NCBI RefSeq assembly: GCF_024802625.1
Contig: NZ_CP103371.1
Span: 3,348,001 to 3,412,000 of the forward strand
Reading direction: 5' to 3'
DNA length: 64,000 nt
Origin: Massilia sp. H6
GTDB lineage: Bacteria; Pseudomonadota; Gammaproteobacteria; Burkholderiales; Burkholderiaceae_D
Each line of letters starts with the position of its first letter. Position 1 is the first letter of the stretch. The position numbers were made by a program, and so were the translations under genes. This document shows, piece after piece, positions 43,626 to 53,023 of the stretch. The notes beneath the pieces were generated by a model. The model searched no databases. It saw nothing but the letters and a program-made list of their open reading frames with translations, and had not been told where the DNA came from.

Positions 43626-43997
43626 ATGTCGTTTAACCACGCAATCGTCTGGCTCGACCAGGCCGAAGCCCATGTCATTCATTTCAGCCGTAACGACGCC
43701 GAGTCCGAAGTCATCAAGACCACCTCGCAGCACAAAAAAGATGGCGTCACCGGCAACAACCGCGCCGTCGAACCGACCGGCTATCTCGATGAGATCGCCA
43801 CCGCCCTGCTGCCGTCGAAGGAAATCCTGATCGTCGGCCCGGGCCAGGAAAAACTCCTGTTCATCAAGCACCTGAACAAGCACCATGCCGAGATTGCCGA
43901 CAAGGTAGTGAGCGTGGAAACGGTTGACCATCCGAGCGATGCCCAGTTGCTCGAATACGCGCGCACCTATTTCGCCAAAGAAGACATGAGCACCTGA
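43626..43997 (+). CDS. eRF1/Pelota-domain-like translation-associated protein
   Basis: A 123-residue cytosolic protein. The start MSFNHAIVWLDQAEAHVIHF and the middle KEILIVGPGQEKLLFIKHL resemble the central/C-terminal domain of eukaryotic eRF1 and Pelota found in some bacteria (annotated as translational machinery or BaeRF proteins). The full catalytic release-factor domain, including any GGQ motif, is absent. The function is unknown; a ribosome-rescue role is a guess. It has its own start with no strong upstream gene and converges on fliE with a large palindrome between. Confidence 0.7.
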   Translation: MSFNHAIVWLDQAEAHVIHFSRNDAESEVIKTTSQHKKDGVTGNNRAVEPTGYLDEIATALLPSKEILIVGPGQEKLLFIKHLNKHHAEIADKVVSVETVDHPSDAQLLEYARTYFAKEDMST

Positions 43998-44017
43998 TTG
44001 CAGCCTGCGTGCAATTG

Positions 44018-44092
44018 AAAGCGGCCCCATCTGAACTGCCCCCAAATAGTTGGACACCAACTTTTGGGGTTCAGTTCAATCGGGGCCGCTTT
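44018..44092. repeat. 75-base palindrome with IS3-like ends, bidirectional terminator candidate
   Basis: Two 36-base arms (44018-44053, 44057-44092) match at about 31 positions around a three-base loop. The outer AAAGCGGCCCC/GGGGCCGCTTT would act as a terminator stem. Inside, both arms carry TGAACTG...CCCCAAA.AGTTGG, similar to the terminal inverted repeats of some IS3-family elements. No transposase is present. It is either a MITE-like remnant or a mobile terminator. It separates the convergent eRF1-like and fliE genes. Confidence 0.7.
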
Positions 44093-44113
44093 GCGTGGCG
44101 CAGGCTGGCGCGG

Positions 44114-44482
44114 TTACACCTGCATGTTCATGATGTCATGATAAGCCGACACCAGTTTGTTGCGCACTTGCACCGTGCTCTGGAAAGCGATGCTCGACTT
44201 TTGCATGGCGATCATGGTGTCGGACAGACTGACGGTATCATCGCCCATCGCAAAGCGCTGGCCCAGCGCCGCCGAATGCTTCTGGGTGTCGCTCACCCCT
44301 TGCAGCGTGTTCTTGAGCGCGTCGGCGAAATCGAGTTTCGCCACTGCGGGCTTGGCACCCAGATCGCCCAGTGCCGCGGGCGCGAGCGGGCTGGCCGCCG
44401 GCTTGGACGCCGCAGCCTTCAATTGTTCCATCATCGCCTGGATCCGCCCAGGATCGATCCCGCCAATGCCGCCAATACTCAT
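44114..44482 (-). CDS. fliE: Flagellar hook-basal body protein FliE
   Basis: Adapts the MS ring to the rod. From the ATG at 44480-44482, preceded by AGGAGA, the protein is 122 residues (MSIGGIGGIDPGRIQAMMEQ) and ends VQVRNKLVSAYHDIMNMQV, the characteristic C-terminus. The longer frame upstream to 44545 has no ribosome site. It is transcribed away from fliF across 173 bases, the common divergent arrangement. Confidence 0.95.
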   Translation of the reverse strand: MSIGGIGGIDPGRIQAMMEQLKAAASKPAASPLAPAALGDLGAKPAVAKLDFADALKNTLQGVSDTQKHSAALGQRFAMGDDTVSLSDTMIAMQKSSIAFQSTVQVRNKLVSAYHDIMNMQV

Positions 44483-44655
44483 GGTGTTCTCCTGCTGCTC
44501 GGATGCAAGCGCTGTAGTCAGGCTTACACAATACCAGTCCCGCACCCGCGCCCTCGCTCGAAGAAGCGGGCTTTCCTCCCCCTGTTTCGGGGTTTGAATG
44601 TTGCTCTATGGCTTCATAATGCGTTCAATCCCTCGATCCCGGACACCAACCCACC

Positions 44656-46341
44656 ATGGCAGCAGTTGCTGAAGACTTGAACGACCCCCAGGCCGCAGAT
44701 CAGCGCGCGTCTTTTTTCCAGAGCACCATGGGGCGCCGCGTCGCCCTGGGCGGCGGCATCGCGCTGGTGCTCGCCGTCATGGTGGCGCTGTGGATGTGGA
44801 GCCAGGCGCCGGATTATCGCGTGCTGTTCTCGAACTACAGCGACCGCGACGGCGGCGCAATCACCGCCTCGCTCGACCAGATGGGCGTGCCCTACAAGTT
44901 TTCCGAAGGCGGCAGCGCGATCCTGGTCCCGGCCGAGCAGATCCATGACCTGCGCCTGAAGCTGGCCGCGCAAGGCTTGCCCAAAGGCGGCAATGTCGGC
45001 TTCGAGCTGATGGAAAATCAAAAGCTGGGGGTCTCCCAGTTCCTGGAACAGGTCAACTACCAGCGCTCGCTCGAGGGCGAACTGGCGCGCTCGATCCAGT
45101 CGCTCGGTTCGGTCGGCGCGGCGCGCGTTCACCTGGCGCTGCCGAAGCCCTCGGTCTTCGTGCGCGACCAGCAAAAACCGACCGCCTCGGTACTGCTCAA
45201 CCTGCAGCCGGGCCGCGCGCTCGATCCGGGCCAGGTCAGCGCCATCGTCCACCTGGTGGCCTCGAGCGTGCCGGAACTGACGGTCGGCAGCGTTACCGTG
45301 GTCGACCAGAACGGCAATTTGCTGTCGGATACGTCGAACAAGGCCCCCGGCGCCAAGGGCCTGGACGCCACCCAGCTCAAGTATGTCGAGCAGGTGCAGC
45401 AGAACATCATCAAGCAGGTCGAATCGATCATCGCGCCGCTGGTAGGCAAGGGCAATGTACGCGCCGAAGCCACCGCCGAAGTCGATTTCGCCCAGGTCGA
45501 CACCGCCGCCGAGATCTACAAGCCGAATTCGCCGCCGGAGCCGCAGGCGATCCGCAGCCAGCAGACTTCCGAGTCAAGCCAGTCCGGTCCGGGCGCCTCG
45601 GGTATCCCGGGCGCGCTGACCAACCAGCCGCCGGGCGTGGCCACCGCGCCGATCGACCCCCAGGCTCCGAACGGCGCCGCTCCCGCCGCCACCGGCCCGA
45701 CCCGCCGCGACGCCACCACCAACTACGAAGTCGACAAGACCATTCGCTACGAACAGCGGCCCATGGGCGGCATCAAGCGCCTGACGGTGGGCGTGGTGGT
45801 GAACTACCGCCGCACGGTGGACCCGAAGACCGGCAAGGTCATCGTGCGTCCGCTGGCCGCGGCCGAGGTGGCCCAGATTAACGAACTGGTCAAGCAGGCG
45901 ATGGGTTATTCGCAAGTGCGCGGCGACACCCTGAATGTCACCAATGCGCCATTCGACGGCGTCGACCGCCCCGACGACACCGCCCTGCAACTGGACTGGT
46001 GGCGTGACCCGGCCAACCTGCCGCTGGCCAGGGAGATCGGCAAATACCTGCTGCTGTTCGCCGTGCTCGGTTTCCTGTATTACCGTATCCTGCTACCGTT
46101 GATGCGCCCGGCAATCAAGAAGTTCGATGAAGCCACCGCGCCACCGCCAGAACCGGAACCGGTCAGCGAAGAGCAGGCCGAAGCCCAGGCCGACGTGGTC
46201 GAAGAAGAGCTGGAAGAGCAGGAAGTGGAACGCCAGAACCAGGGTTACCGGGCGAACCTGTTAATGGCACAGGAACTGGCGCGCAAGGATCCGCGCATCG
46301 TGGCTAACGTCGTAAAGGCATGGTTGGGTACAAATGAGTGA
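44656..46341 (+). CDS. fliF: Flagellar MS-ring protein FliF
   Basis: Forms the inner-membrane ring that houses the export gate. The 561-residue protein has the two membrane helices (GGGIALVLAVMVALWMWSQA near residue 40; YLLLFAVLGFLYYRILLPLM near 455-475) and the ring-building motifs (YRVLFSNYSDRDGGAI, LARSIQSLGSVGAARVHLAL). A Pro/Gly-rich loop (GASGIPGALTNQPPGV) and an acidic C-terminus that binds FliG complete it. It heads the fliF-R operon and overlaps fliG by eight bases. Confidence 0.96.
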   Translation: MAAVAEDLNDPQAADQRASFFQSTMGRRVALGGGIALVLAVMVALWMWSQAPDYRVLFSNYSDRDGGAITASLDQMGVPYKFSEGGSAILVPAEQIHDLRLKLAAQGLPKGGNVGFELMENQKLGVSQFLEQVNYQRSLEGELARSIQSLGSVGAARVHLALPKPSVFVRDQQKPTASVLLNLQPGRALDPGQVSAIVHLVASSVPELTVGSVTVVDQNGNLLSDTSNKAPGAKGLDATQLKYVEQVQQNIIKQVESIIAPLVGKGNVRAEATAEVDFAQVDTAAEIYKPNSPPEPQAIRSQQTSESSQSGPGASGIPGALTNQPPGVATAPIDPQAPNGAAPAATGPTRRDATTNYEVDKTIRYEQRPMGGIKRLTVGVVVNYRRTVDPKTGKVIVRPLAAAEVAQINELVKQAMGYSQVRGDTLNVTNAPFDGVDRPDDTALQLDWWRDPANLPLAREIGKYLLLFAVLGFLYYRILLPLMRPAIKKFDEATAPPPEPEPVSEEQAEAQADVVEEELEEQEVERQNQGYRANLLMAQELARKDPRIVANVVKAWLGTNE

Positions 46342-47338
46342 CAAGGATAAAGAAGGCATCCAGCAGGCAGCGATCCTGATGCTGGCCCTGGGCGAAGCCG
46401 AAGCTGCCGAAGTGATGCGATTCCTCGGCCCGCGCGAAGTGCTGAAGCTGGGCGGCGCGATGGCGCAGATGAAGGCCGTGCAGCACGGCGAAGTGGTCAA
46501 GGTGCTGGAAGCGTTTGTGGTGGAGACCAACCTGCATTCGACCGTCGGCCTGGACTCGGACGAGTACATCCGCCAGGTGCTGACCAAGGCGCTGGGCGAC
46601 GACAAGGCCGCCGTGCTGCTCAACCGCATCCTGGGCGGCAAGGATGCATCGGGCATCGAAAGCCTGAAGTGGATGGACTCGCCGTCGGTGGCCGAACTGA
46701 TCCGCAACGAGCACCCGCAGATCATCGCCACCATCCTGGTCCACCTCGAGCGCGACCAGGCGTGCGAGATCCTGGCAAACTTCACCGACCGCCTGCGCAA
46801 CGACGTGGTCCTGCGTATCGCCACGCTCGACGGCGTGCAGCCGGCCGCCCTGCGCGAGCTTAACGACGTGCTGACCAAGCTGCTCTCGGGCAACGAGAAC
46901 ATCAAGAAGTCGTCGCTCGGCGGCGTGCGTACCGCTGCCGAGATCCTCAACTTCATGAGCGGCGAGCAGGAGTCGTCCGTCATGGACAACATCAAGAACT
47001 ACGACAACGACATGGCGCAGAAGATCATGGACGAAATGTTCGTGTTCGATAACATCATCGACATCGATGACCGTGGCATCCAGCTGCTGCTGCGCGAAGT
47101 GCAGTCCGAAATGCTCATCATTGCGCTGAAAGGCGCCTCGCAAGACCTGCGCGAGAAGATCTTCAAGAACATGTCGCAGCGTGCCGGCGAAATGATGCGC
47201 GAAGACCTCGACTCGAAAGGGCCGGTGCGCCTGTCCGAAGTCGAATCCCAGCAAAAACAGATCCTGCAGATCGTGCGCCGGCTGGCGGACGAAGGCCAGA
47301 TCGTGCTGGGCGGCAAGGGTGAGGATTCCTTCGTCTGA
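46334..47338 (+). CDS. fliG: Flagellar motor switch protein FliG
   Basis: Torque-generating rotor component. The 334-residue protein contains the N-terminal FliF-binding domain, the middle domain with EHPQI (NEHPQIIATILVHLERDQ) and the C-terminal stator-contact helix with charged residues (EIFKNMSQRAGEMMREDLDS). It overlaps fliF by eight bases and fliH by one, a tight translational chain. Confidence 0.97.
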   Translation: MSDKDKEGIQQAAILMLALGEAEAAEVMRFLGPREVLKLGGAMAQMKAVQHGEVVKVLEAFVVETNLHSTVGLDSDEYIRQVLTKALGDDKAAVLLNRILGGKDASGIESLKWMDSPSVAELIRNEHPQIIATILVHLERDQACEILANFTDRLRNDVVLRIATLDGVQPAALRELNDVLTKLLSGNENIKKSSLGGVRTAAEILNFMSGEQESSVMDNIKNYDNDMAQKIMDEMFVFDNIIDIDDRGIQLLLREVQSEMLIIALKGASQDLREKIFKNMSQRAGEMMREDLDSKGPVRLSEVESQQKQILQIVRRLADEGQIVLGGKGEDSFV

Positions 47339-48063
47339 TGATTCCAAAGGAACAGCAAAGCGCTTACCAGCGCTGGGAAATGACCTCGTTCGGCGACGAA
47401 CGCCCGAGCACGGTCGCGCGCCGCGCGGCGATGGCGCCGCCGGCCGCTCCCGTGGCAACGGCGGCGGGCGTCGACAGCGGCGAGATTGTCCACAACGTGC
47501 CGATGCCCACCGCCGAAGAACTCGAAGCGATCCGCGAGAACGCCCGCACCGAGGGCTATGCCGAAGGCCTGCAAGAGGGCCGCGCCGCCGGCCACGCCGA
47601 GGGCTATGCCGACGGTGCCAGTGCCGGCCAGATCGAAGCAGGTGCCGAACTGGAGCATTTGCGCACGATCGCCGCGACCTTCAGCGATGCCGTGGCGCAG
47701 GCCGACGAGACCATTGCCCACGACGTCATGGAACTGGCGCTGCACCTGGCGCGCGCCATGGTGCGCACCGCACTCGACGTGCGTCCCGAACTGATCCTGC
47801 CGGTGGTGCAGGAAGCGATCGGCTATTTGCCGGTGCTGGCCCAGCCAGCCGTGCTCACGCTCCACCCCCTCGACGCGGAGCTGGTGCGCGGCGCCATGGG
47901 CCAGGTACTGATCAAGGATGGCTGGCGCATCGCCGAAGATGTCGGCATGGCACGCGGCGGCTGCAAGGTCGACACGGCCAGCAACCAGATCGATGCGCAG
48001 GCCGCGGCGCGATGGGCGCGCCTGACCCATTCGTTGCAGAGCAATGTCGACTGGTTGTCATAG
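47338..48063 (+). CDS. fliH: Flagellar assembly protein FliH
   Basis: Regulates the export ATPase FliI. The 241-residue protein has the FliH glycine-zipper-like A/G-rich helix (RTEGYAEGLQEGRAAGHAE) and a conserved C-terminal domain (DVMELALHLARAMVRTAL, LIKDGWRIAEDVGMARGGC). The ATG overlaps the fliG stop by one base (TGATG). fliI starts three bases after the stop. Confidence 0.93.
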   Translation: MIPKEQQSAYQRWEMTSFGDERPSTVARRAAMAPPAAPVATAAGVDSGEIVHNVPMPTAEELEAIRENARTEGYAEGLQEGRAAGHAEGYADGASAGQIEAGAELEHLRTIAATFSDAVAQADETIAHDVMELALHLARAMVRTALDVRPELILPVVQEAIGYLPVLAQPAVLTLHPLDAELVRGAMGQVLIKDGWRIAEDVGMARGGCKVDTASNQIDAQAAARWARLTHSLQSNVDWLS

Positions 48064-48066
48064 CGT

Positions 48067-49464
48067 ATGACGGCCGACCGCCACACCGCCCGCTGGAAAG
48101 CCTTTATCAGGGACTGCGATTCGCTGGTCGGCTTCGCCGAACCGATGCAGGCCTCGGGCCGCATTACGCGCGTGGCCGGGCTGGTGATGGAATGCGTGGG
48201 CCTGAAGCTGGCCGTGGGCAGCGCCTGCACCATCCCGATGCCGAACGGAACCCGGATCGAGGCCGAGGTGGTCGGCTTCGAGAGCGATCGCCTGTTCCTG
48301 ATGCCGCAGAGCGATGTCGAGGGCGTGGTGCCGGGTGCGCGCGTCTATCCGGTGGAATCGGCCCTGCCCAAGCCAGGCAGCGTGCAGCACCCGCGGCGGC
48401 GCCCCAGCGACCGCACGCGCCACCTGCCGGTGGGTGTGCAATTGCTGGGCCGGGTGGTGGACGGCGCCGGCCGCCCGCTCGATGGCAAGGGACCGCTCAG
48501 CAACGACGAAGTAGGCCCGCTCAATGCGCGCCCGATCAATCCGCTCGACCGCGCCCCGATCACCGAGACGCTGGACGTGGGCGTGCGCGCGATCAATGCC
48601 ATGCTGACGGTCGGGCGAGGCCAGCGCCTGGGCCTGTTTGCCGGTACCGGCGTCGGCAAATCGGTCTTGCTGGGCATGATCGCGCGCTATACCACCGCCG
48701 ACGTGATCGTGGTGGGCCTGATCGGCGAACGTGGCCGCGAGGTCAAGGAATTCATCGAGCAGATCCTGGGGCCGGAGGGCCGCGCCCGCTCGGCCGTGGT
48801 GGCCGCGCCGGCCGACTCCCCGCCCCTGCTGCGCCTGCAGGGCGCGGCCTATGCTACCGCCATTGCCGAGCATTTCCGCGACCAGGGCAAGAGTGTCTTG
48901 CTGATCATGGATTCACTGACCCGCTATGCGATGGCGCAGCGCGAGATCGCCCTTGCCATCGGCGAGCCGCCGGCCACCAAGGGCTATCCGCCTTCGGTAT
49001 TTGCCAAGCTGCCGGTGCTGGTGGAACGCGCCGGCAACGGCCTCGAGGGCGGCGGCTCGATCACCGCCTTTTATACCGTGCTGTCCGAGGGCGACGACCA
49101 GCAAGATCCGATCGCCGATGCCGCGCGCGGCATCCTGGACGGTCACATCGTGCTCAACCGCCAGCTGGCCGAAGCCGGCCACTACCCGGCGATCGATATC
49201 GAACAGTCGATCTCGCGCGCCATGCACGGCATTACCAGTCACGAGCACCAGCTGGCCGCGCGCAAGCTCAAGCAGCTGTACTCGCGCTTCCAGCGTTCGC
49301 GCGACCTGATCAGCGTCGGCGCCTATGCCGCCGGCAGCGATCCGGTGCTCGACCAGGCGATCGCCAAGAACGACCAGATCGAACACTTCCTGTGCCAGGA
49401 GATGCATGACAACGCCGGCATGCTCGAGAGCTTGGGGCAATTGACCTCTCTATTCTCAGGATAG
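48067..49464 (+). CDS. fliI: Flagellum-specific ATPase FliI
   Basis: F1-beta-like ATPase powering flagellar type III export. The 465-residue protein has the P-loop AGTGVGKS (192-199) and the Walker B region [19 protein letters not shown], followed by [18 protein letters not shown] typical of type III export ATPases. The gene lies in its usual place between fliH and fliJ. Confidence 0.97.
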   Translation: MTADRHTARWKAFIRDCDSLVGFAEPMQASGRITRVAGLVMECVGLKLAVGSACTIPMPNGTRIEAEVVGFESDRLFLMPQSDVEGVVPGARVYPVESALPKPGSVQHPRRRPSDRTRHLPVGVQLLGRVVDGAGRPLDGKGPLSNDEVGPLNARPINPLDRAPITETLDVGVRAINAMLTVGRGQRLGLFAGTGVGKSVLLGMIARYTTADVIVVGLIGERGREVKEFIEQILGPEGRARSAVVAAPADSPPLLRLQGAAYATAIAEHFRDQGKSVLLIMDSLTRYAMAQREIALAIGEPPATKGYPPSVFAKLPVLVERAGNGLEGGGSITAFYTVLSEGDDQQDPIADAARGILDGHIVLNRQLAEAGHYPAIDIEQSISRAMHGITSHEHQLAARKLKQLYSRFQRSRDLISVGAYAAGSDPVLDQAIAKNDQIEHFLCQEMHDNAGMLESLGQLTSLFSG

Positions 49465-49510
49465 AAAAATGCCGCGCGGCACTATACTGGGGCATTGATT
49501 GTGAATCCCC

Positions 49511-49954
49511 ATGGCCCAAGCATCCGCCCTCGACACCCTGATCGACCTTGCGCAGCGCGACTCCGACGCGATTGCCAAGCGTCTCGGTGCGGCCCTGAAG
49601 GCGGTCGAAGAAGGCGAGCAGAAGCTGGTGATGCTCGACGGCTACCGCGACGAATACGTGCGCAAGCTCGACAGCGCCCAGATGGCCGGCATCACTCCGT
49701 TTTCTTACCAGAACTTCGTGGCCTTCATCGGCAAGCTCGATAATGCGATACAAGGCCAGCGCGAAGTGATCAAGCATGCGCGCTTCAAGGCCGATGGCGA
49801 GAAGAAGGCCTGGCAGGAAAGCGAGCGCAAGCGATTGTCTTACCGCACCCTGAACGAACGCGCGGCCGCCGAGGCGCTGGCCATCGAGAACAAGCGCGAC
49901 CAGAAACTCATGGACGACCACGCTGCCCGTGGCGCCCGCTACAAACAACGCTGA
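49511..49954 (+). CDS. fliJ: Flagellar export chaperone FliJ
   Basis: Coiled-coil general chaperone that links FliI to the export gate FlhA. The 147-residue protein is predicted to be almost all helical, with heptad-like patterns (LIDLAQRDSDAIAKRLGAAL, KAVEEGEQKLVMLDGYRDEY) and a charged C-terminus. It is 46 bases downstream of fliI and 30 bases before fliK. Confidence 0.92.
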   Translation: MAQASALDTLIDLAQRDSDAIAKRLGAALKAVEEGEQKLVMLDGYRDEYVRKLDSAQMAGITPFSYQNFVAFIGKLDNAIQGQREVIKHARFKADGEKKAWQESERKRLSYRTLNERAAAEALAIENKRDQKLMDDHAARGARYKQR

Positions 49955-49984
49955 ATCCAAGCTGATCCGAGGCTGACAAGCACC

Positions 49985-51259
49985 ATGACGATGCAGACGA
50001 CCCCCTTCCCGTTCCAGGCTTCCGGCGCCAATGCGCTGCAGCAGGCACCCCAGCGCAACGCGGCCGCCGGCGTGCAGGCGCCCGACCCGGGCCAGTTCCG
50101 CTCGACGTTGTCGCGCGAGATGGCCCAGCGCCAGCCTGCTCCGGTCGTGAGCGCCAGCCCACCGCCGGCGCAGTCGCCGGACCCGGCCAGGAAGCCGGTT
50201 GCCGCCAGCAAACCAACGCCTGACAAGGCCGTGGTGGCGGGCCCGAAAGCGCCCGCGCGCGAGCCCGCACGGCAGAAAGAAGCGGCATCCGAGTCCGGTG
50301 CGGCCGCCGCGGTCGCCGAAGGCGCGCAGGATTCCGCAGATGCTGCTCAATCCGCTACTGCCGCGGCCGAGGCCGCGACCACGCCGGTCACCGACATGCT
50401 CGCCTTCATGGCCAGCCTGATGCAGCCGGCCCCGGCCGCCCCGGCCACCCCGGTCCCTGGCGAGGCGCATGCCGCCGCGGGCGCCGACGTCCAGCTTGCC
50501 GCGCTCCAGCGCGCAGCTGCGCCGCTCGACACGGACGCCGCCAGTGCAAGCCTGGCCGGCGCCACCGAAGGCGACCCAGGCGCTTCGCTGGTCTCCGGCG
50601 TGCAGCCAGCAGCCGACGACGCGGCCGGCCTGCGTTCGCTGCCGCAGGGCCAGCAGCCAGCTGTCCAGGCCGATCCGAAAGCGCTGCCGGGCGAGCGCCA
50701 GGCCGGCCTGCCGCTGGCAGCGGCAATCGAGGCGCCGCCTGCTCCCCTGACCCAGTTGCAGGCCCAGGCCAGCAGGCTCGATGCGCTGGCGCCGGCCGGC
50801 GTGCCGGGCGACCGCATCCCGGCCCGGGTCGGCACCCCGGCCTGGGACAACCAGGTCAGCCAGCGCATCGTGTACATGGTCGGCAAGGAACAGGCCGCCA
50901 CGCTAACGCTCAACCCGCCAGACCTCGGGCCGGTACAGGTGGTGCTGAACGTAAGCAACGAAGGAACCAGCGTGGCGTTCTCGTCGGGCGAGATGGAAGT
51001 GCGCCAGGCCCTGGAACATGCGCTTCCGCGCCTGCGCGAGATGATGAGCGAGAGCGGTATCACGCTGGGCAACGCAACCGTGGATGCGGGCACCGGGCAA
51101 CAGCGCCACGCGCAGGATGGCGAGCGCCGCGCCAATGGCAGCGGCCGTGCCGGCCTTGACAATCACGACGGCGCGCCAGGCCTTGATGACGACCTTGCCC
51201 GCCCCGCGACGCGTACCGTGATGCTGGGCGACAGCGGGCTGGTAGATACGTTCGCATAA
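49985..51259 (+). CDS. fliK: Flagellar hook-length control protein FliK
   Basis: Measures hook length and switches export from hook to filament substrates. The 424-residue protein has a long Pro/Ala-rich variable N-terminal half and the C-terminal Flg_hook domain (LTLNPPDLGPVQVVLNVSNE, then VAFSSGEMEVRQALEHALP). A second FliK-like gene is at 38634-39806. The end is followed by a 162-base gap before fliL with a GCCCC/GGGGC stem but no clear promoter. Confidence 0.93.
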   Translation: MTMQTTPFPFQASGANALQQAPQRNAAAGVQAPDPGQFRSTLSREMAQRQPAPVVSASPPPAQSPDPARKPVAASKPTPDKAVVAGPKAPAREPARQKEAASESGAAAAVAEGAQDSADAAQSATAAAEAATTPVTDMLAFMASLMQPAPAAPATPVPGEAHAAAGADVQLAALQRAAAPLDTDAASASLAGATEGDPGASLVSGVQPAADDAAGLRSLPQGQQPAVQADPKALPGERQAGLPLAAAIEAPPAPLTQLQAQASRLDALAPAGVPGDRIPARVGTPAWDNQVSQRIVYMVGKEQAATLTLNPPDLGPVQVVLNVSNEGTSVAFSSGEMEVRQALEHALPRLREMMSESGITLGNATVDAGTGQQRHAQDGERRANGSGRAGLDNHDGAPGLDDDLARPATRTVMLGDSGLVDTFA

Positions 51260-51421
51260 GCAACAATTGCCGGGATTGCCGCCCCTTATCCCCTCTTTTC
51301 GGGGCTTGGCGCCCTAGTCTTCCCGACGATAATGCCATAATGACGCACCCGTTCTGGCGCACTATTTTTTGAGCATTATTCTTTTAAGCAGTAAAGACGC
51401 ATCTTGAAAGCGAATCCGACA

Positions 51422-51940
51422 ATGAAGGCCGACCCGAAAGCAGACGCAGCGGTAGTAGTTCCGGCCGGCTCCAAGAAAAAGCTGGTCATGATCGTTGTGG
51501 CAGCCGTGTTGCTGCTCGGCGGCGGCGGTGCCGCGGGCTGGTATTTCTTGAGCGCCGGCGACGAACCCGGCACCCAGGAGAGCGCCAAGGACGCCAAGAA
51601 AAAGAAGAAGAAAGACTCCGGAGCCAAGCCCGAGTACGTCCCGGTGGAAGCCTTCACCGTCAACCTGCAGCCGGAAAACGGCGAGCAATACCTGCAGGTA
51701 CAGTTCACGCTGCAGGTCGATGGCGCCGAACAAGGCACCCTGATCAAGGACAACATGGCGATCGTACGCAACCGCGTACTCCTGCTCCTGTCCGGCAAGA
51801 AGGCATCGGAAATCAGCAGCGTCGCGGGCAAGCAGCAGCTCGCCGCCGAGATCCAGGCCATCATTCGCGAGCCCTTCCAGAAAGAAGGCGACGAGCAAGA
51901 GGTAACGGACGTACTGTTTACCTCGTTTATCATCCAGTAG
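51422..51940 (+). CDS. fliL: Flagellar basal body-associated protein FliL
   Basis: Inner-membrane protein near the stator, supporting motor function. The 172-residue protein has one membrane helix (KLVMIVVAAVLLLGGGGAAG), a lysine run (KDAKKKKKKDS), and a periplasmic FliL domain (YVPVEAFTVNLQPENGEQYL). ATG 51422 or the in-frame TTG 51404 could be the start; neither has a strong ribosome site. fliM starts 12 bases downstream. Confidence 0.94.
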   Translation: MKADPKADAAVVVPAGSKKKLVMIVVAAVLLLGGGGAAGWYFLSAGDEPGTQESAKDAKKKKKKDSGAKPEYVPVEAFTVNLQPENGEQYLQVQFTLQVDGAEQGTLIKDNMAIVRNRVLLLLSGKKASEISSVAGKQQLAAEIQAIIREPFQKEGDEQEVTDVLFTSFIIQ

Positions 51941-51952
51941 GCTTGACCTCAC

Positions 51953-52936
51953 ATGGCCGATAATTTCCTCTCCCAGGAAGAAGTCGATGCCCTCCTCAAG
52001 GGGGTCAACGGCGACCAGGACGACATCGCGGCGCCTGAAGATACCTCGGGGGTACGCACCTATAACCTGGCCACGCAGGAGCGGATCGTGCGCGGCCGCA
52101 TGCCGACGCTCGAGATCATCAACGAGCGTTTCGCCAGGTATTTGCGGGTTGGCCTGTTCAACTTCTTGCGCCGTAGCGCCGAGGTGTCGGTCGGCTCGGT
52201 GCGGGTCTCGAAATACAGCGAGTTCATCCGCAACCTGGTGGTGCCGACCAACCTGAACCTGATCCACATGAAGCCGCTGCGCGGCACGGCGCTGATGGTG
52301 TTCGACCCGGGCCTGGTGTTCCTGCTGGTGGACAATTTGTTCGGCGGCGACGGCCGCTTCCACACCCGCGTGGAAGGCCGCGATTTTACCCAGACCGAGC
52401 AGCGCATCATCCTGCGCATCCTGGACATCGTGTTCGAAGCCTATGGCAAGTCGTGGGAACCGGTGTTCCCGGTCGAATTCGAGTACATCCGTTCCGAGAT
52501 GAATACCCAGTTCGCCAATATCGCGACCCCGAACGAGGTCGTGGTGTCGTGCACCTTTACCATCGAACTCGGTTCGGTGTCGGGCCAGATTCACTTCTGC
52601 ATGCCCTATTCGATGATCGAGCCGATCCGCGATGCGCTGACCTCGAGCCTGCAGGGCGAAGCACTGGAAGTCGACAAGCGCTGGGTACGCCTGATGACGC
52701 AGCAGATCCAGGTCGCGGAAATCGAGCTGGTCGCCATACTGGGCGAAGGCCGCGCCAATTTCGACGAAATCCTGAACATGAAGATCGGCGACGTCATCCC
52801 GATCACCGTGCCGGAAACCCTGCAGGCGACCGTCGACGGGGTGCCGGTGATGGACTGCTCGTATGGCGTGTTCAACGGCCAGTACGCGCTCAAGGTCGAG
52901 AAACTGCTGGCCAACAGCGACAGCTTCAATAAATAA
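51953..52936 (+). CDS. fliM: Flagellar motor switch protein FliM
   Basis: C-ring protein that binds CheY-P. The 327-residue protein begins MADNFLSQEEVDALLKGVNG, in which LSQEEVDALL is the conserved CheY-binding segment, followed by the middle domain (TLEIINERFARYLRVGLFNF) and a SpoA/FliN-like C-terminus (LVAILGEGRANFDEILNMKI). It is 12 bases after fliL and 87 before fliN. Confidence 0.97.
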   Translation: MADNFLSQEEVDALLKGVNGDQDDIAAPEDTSGVRTYNLATQERIVRGRMPTLEIINERFARYLRVGLFNFLRRSAEVSVGSVRVSKYSEFIRNLVVPTNLNLIHMKPLRGTALMVFDPGLVFLLVDNLFGGDGRFHTRVEGRDFTQTEQRIILRILDIVFEAYGKSWEPVFPVEFEYIRSEMNTQFANIATPNEVVVSCTFTIELGSVSGQIHFCMPYSMIEPIRDALTSSLQGEALEVDKRWVRLMTQQIQVAEIELVAILGEGRANFDEILNMKIGDVIPITVPETLQATVDGVPVMDCSYGVFNGQYALKVEKLLANSDSFNK

Positions 52937-53023
52937 ACCCAGTAATTTCTGCCATCGGTGATGGCTGCAATTAATAACACCAAGCAATGAATTGGCCCAG
53001 CATGGCCGCACAGGAGAGCATCA

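Noticed and set aside
44578-44594. CCCC(TGTTTC)GGGG hairpin upstream of fliF as a terminator
   Set aside because: The stem is only four to five pairs with a short T run and lies in a divergent promoter region.
51319-51345. Sigma-28 promoter GACGATAA before fliL
   Set aside because: The 8 bases at the -35 position do not match TAAAGTTT, so only the -10 is suggestive.
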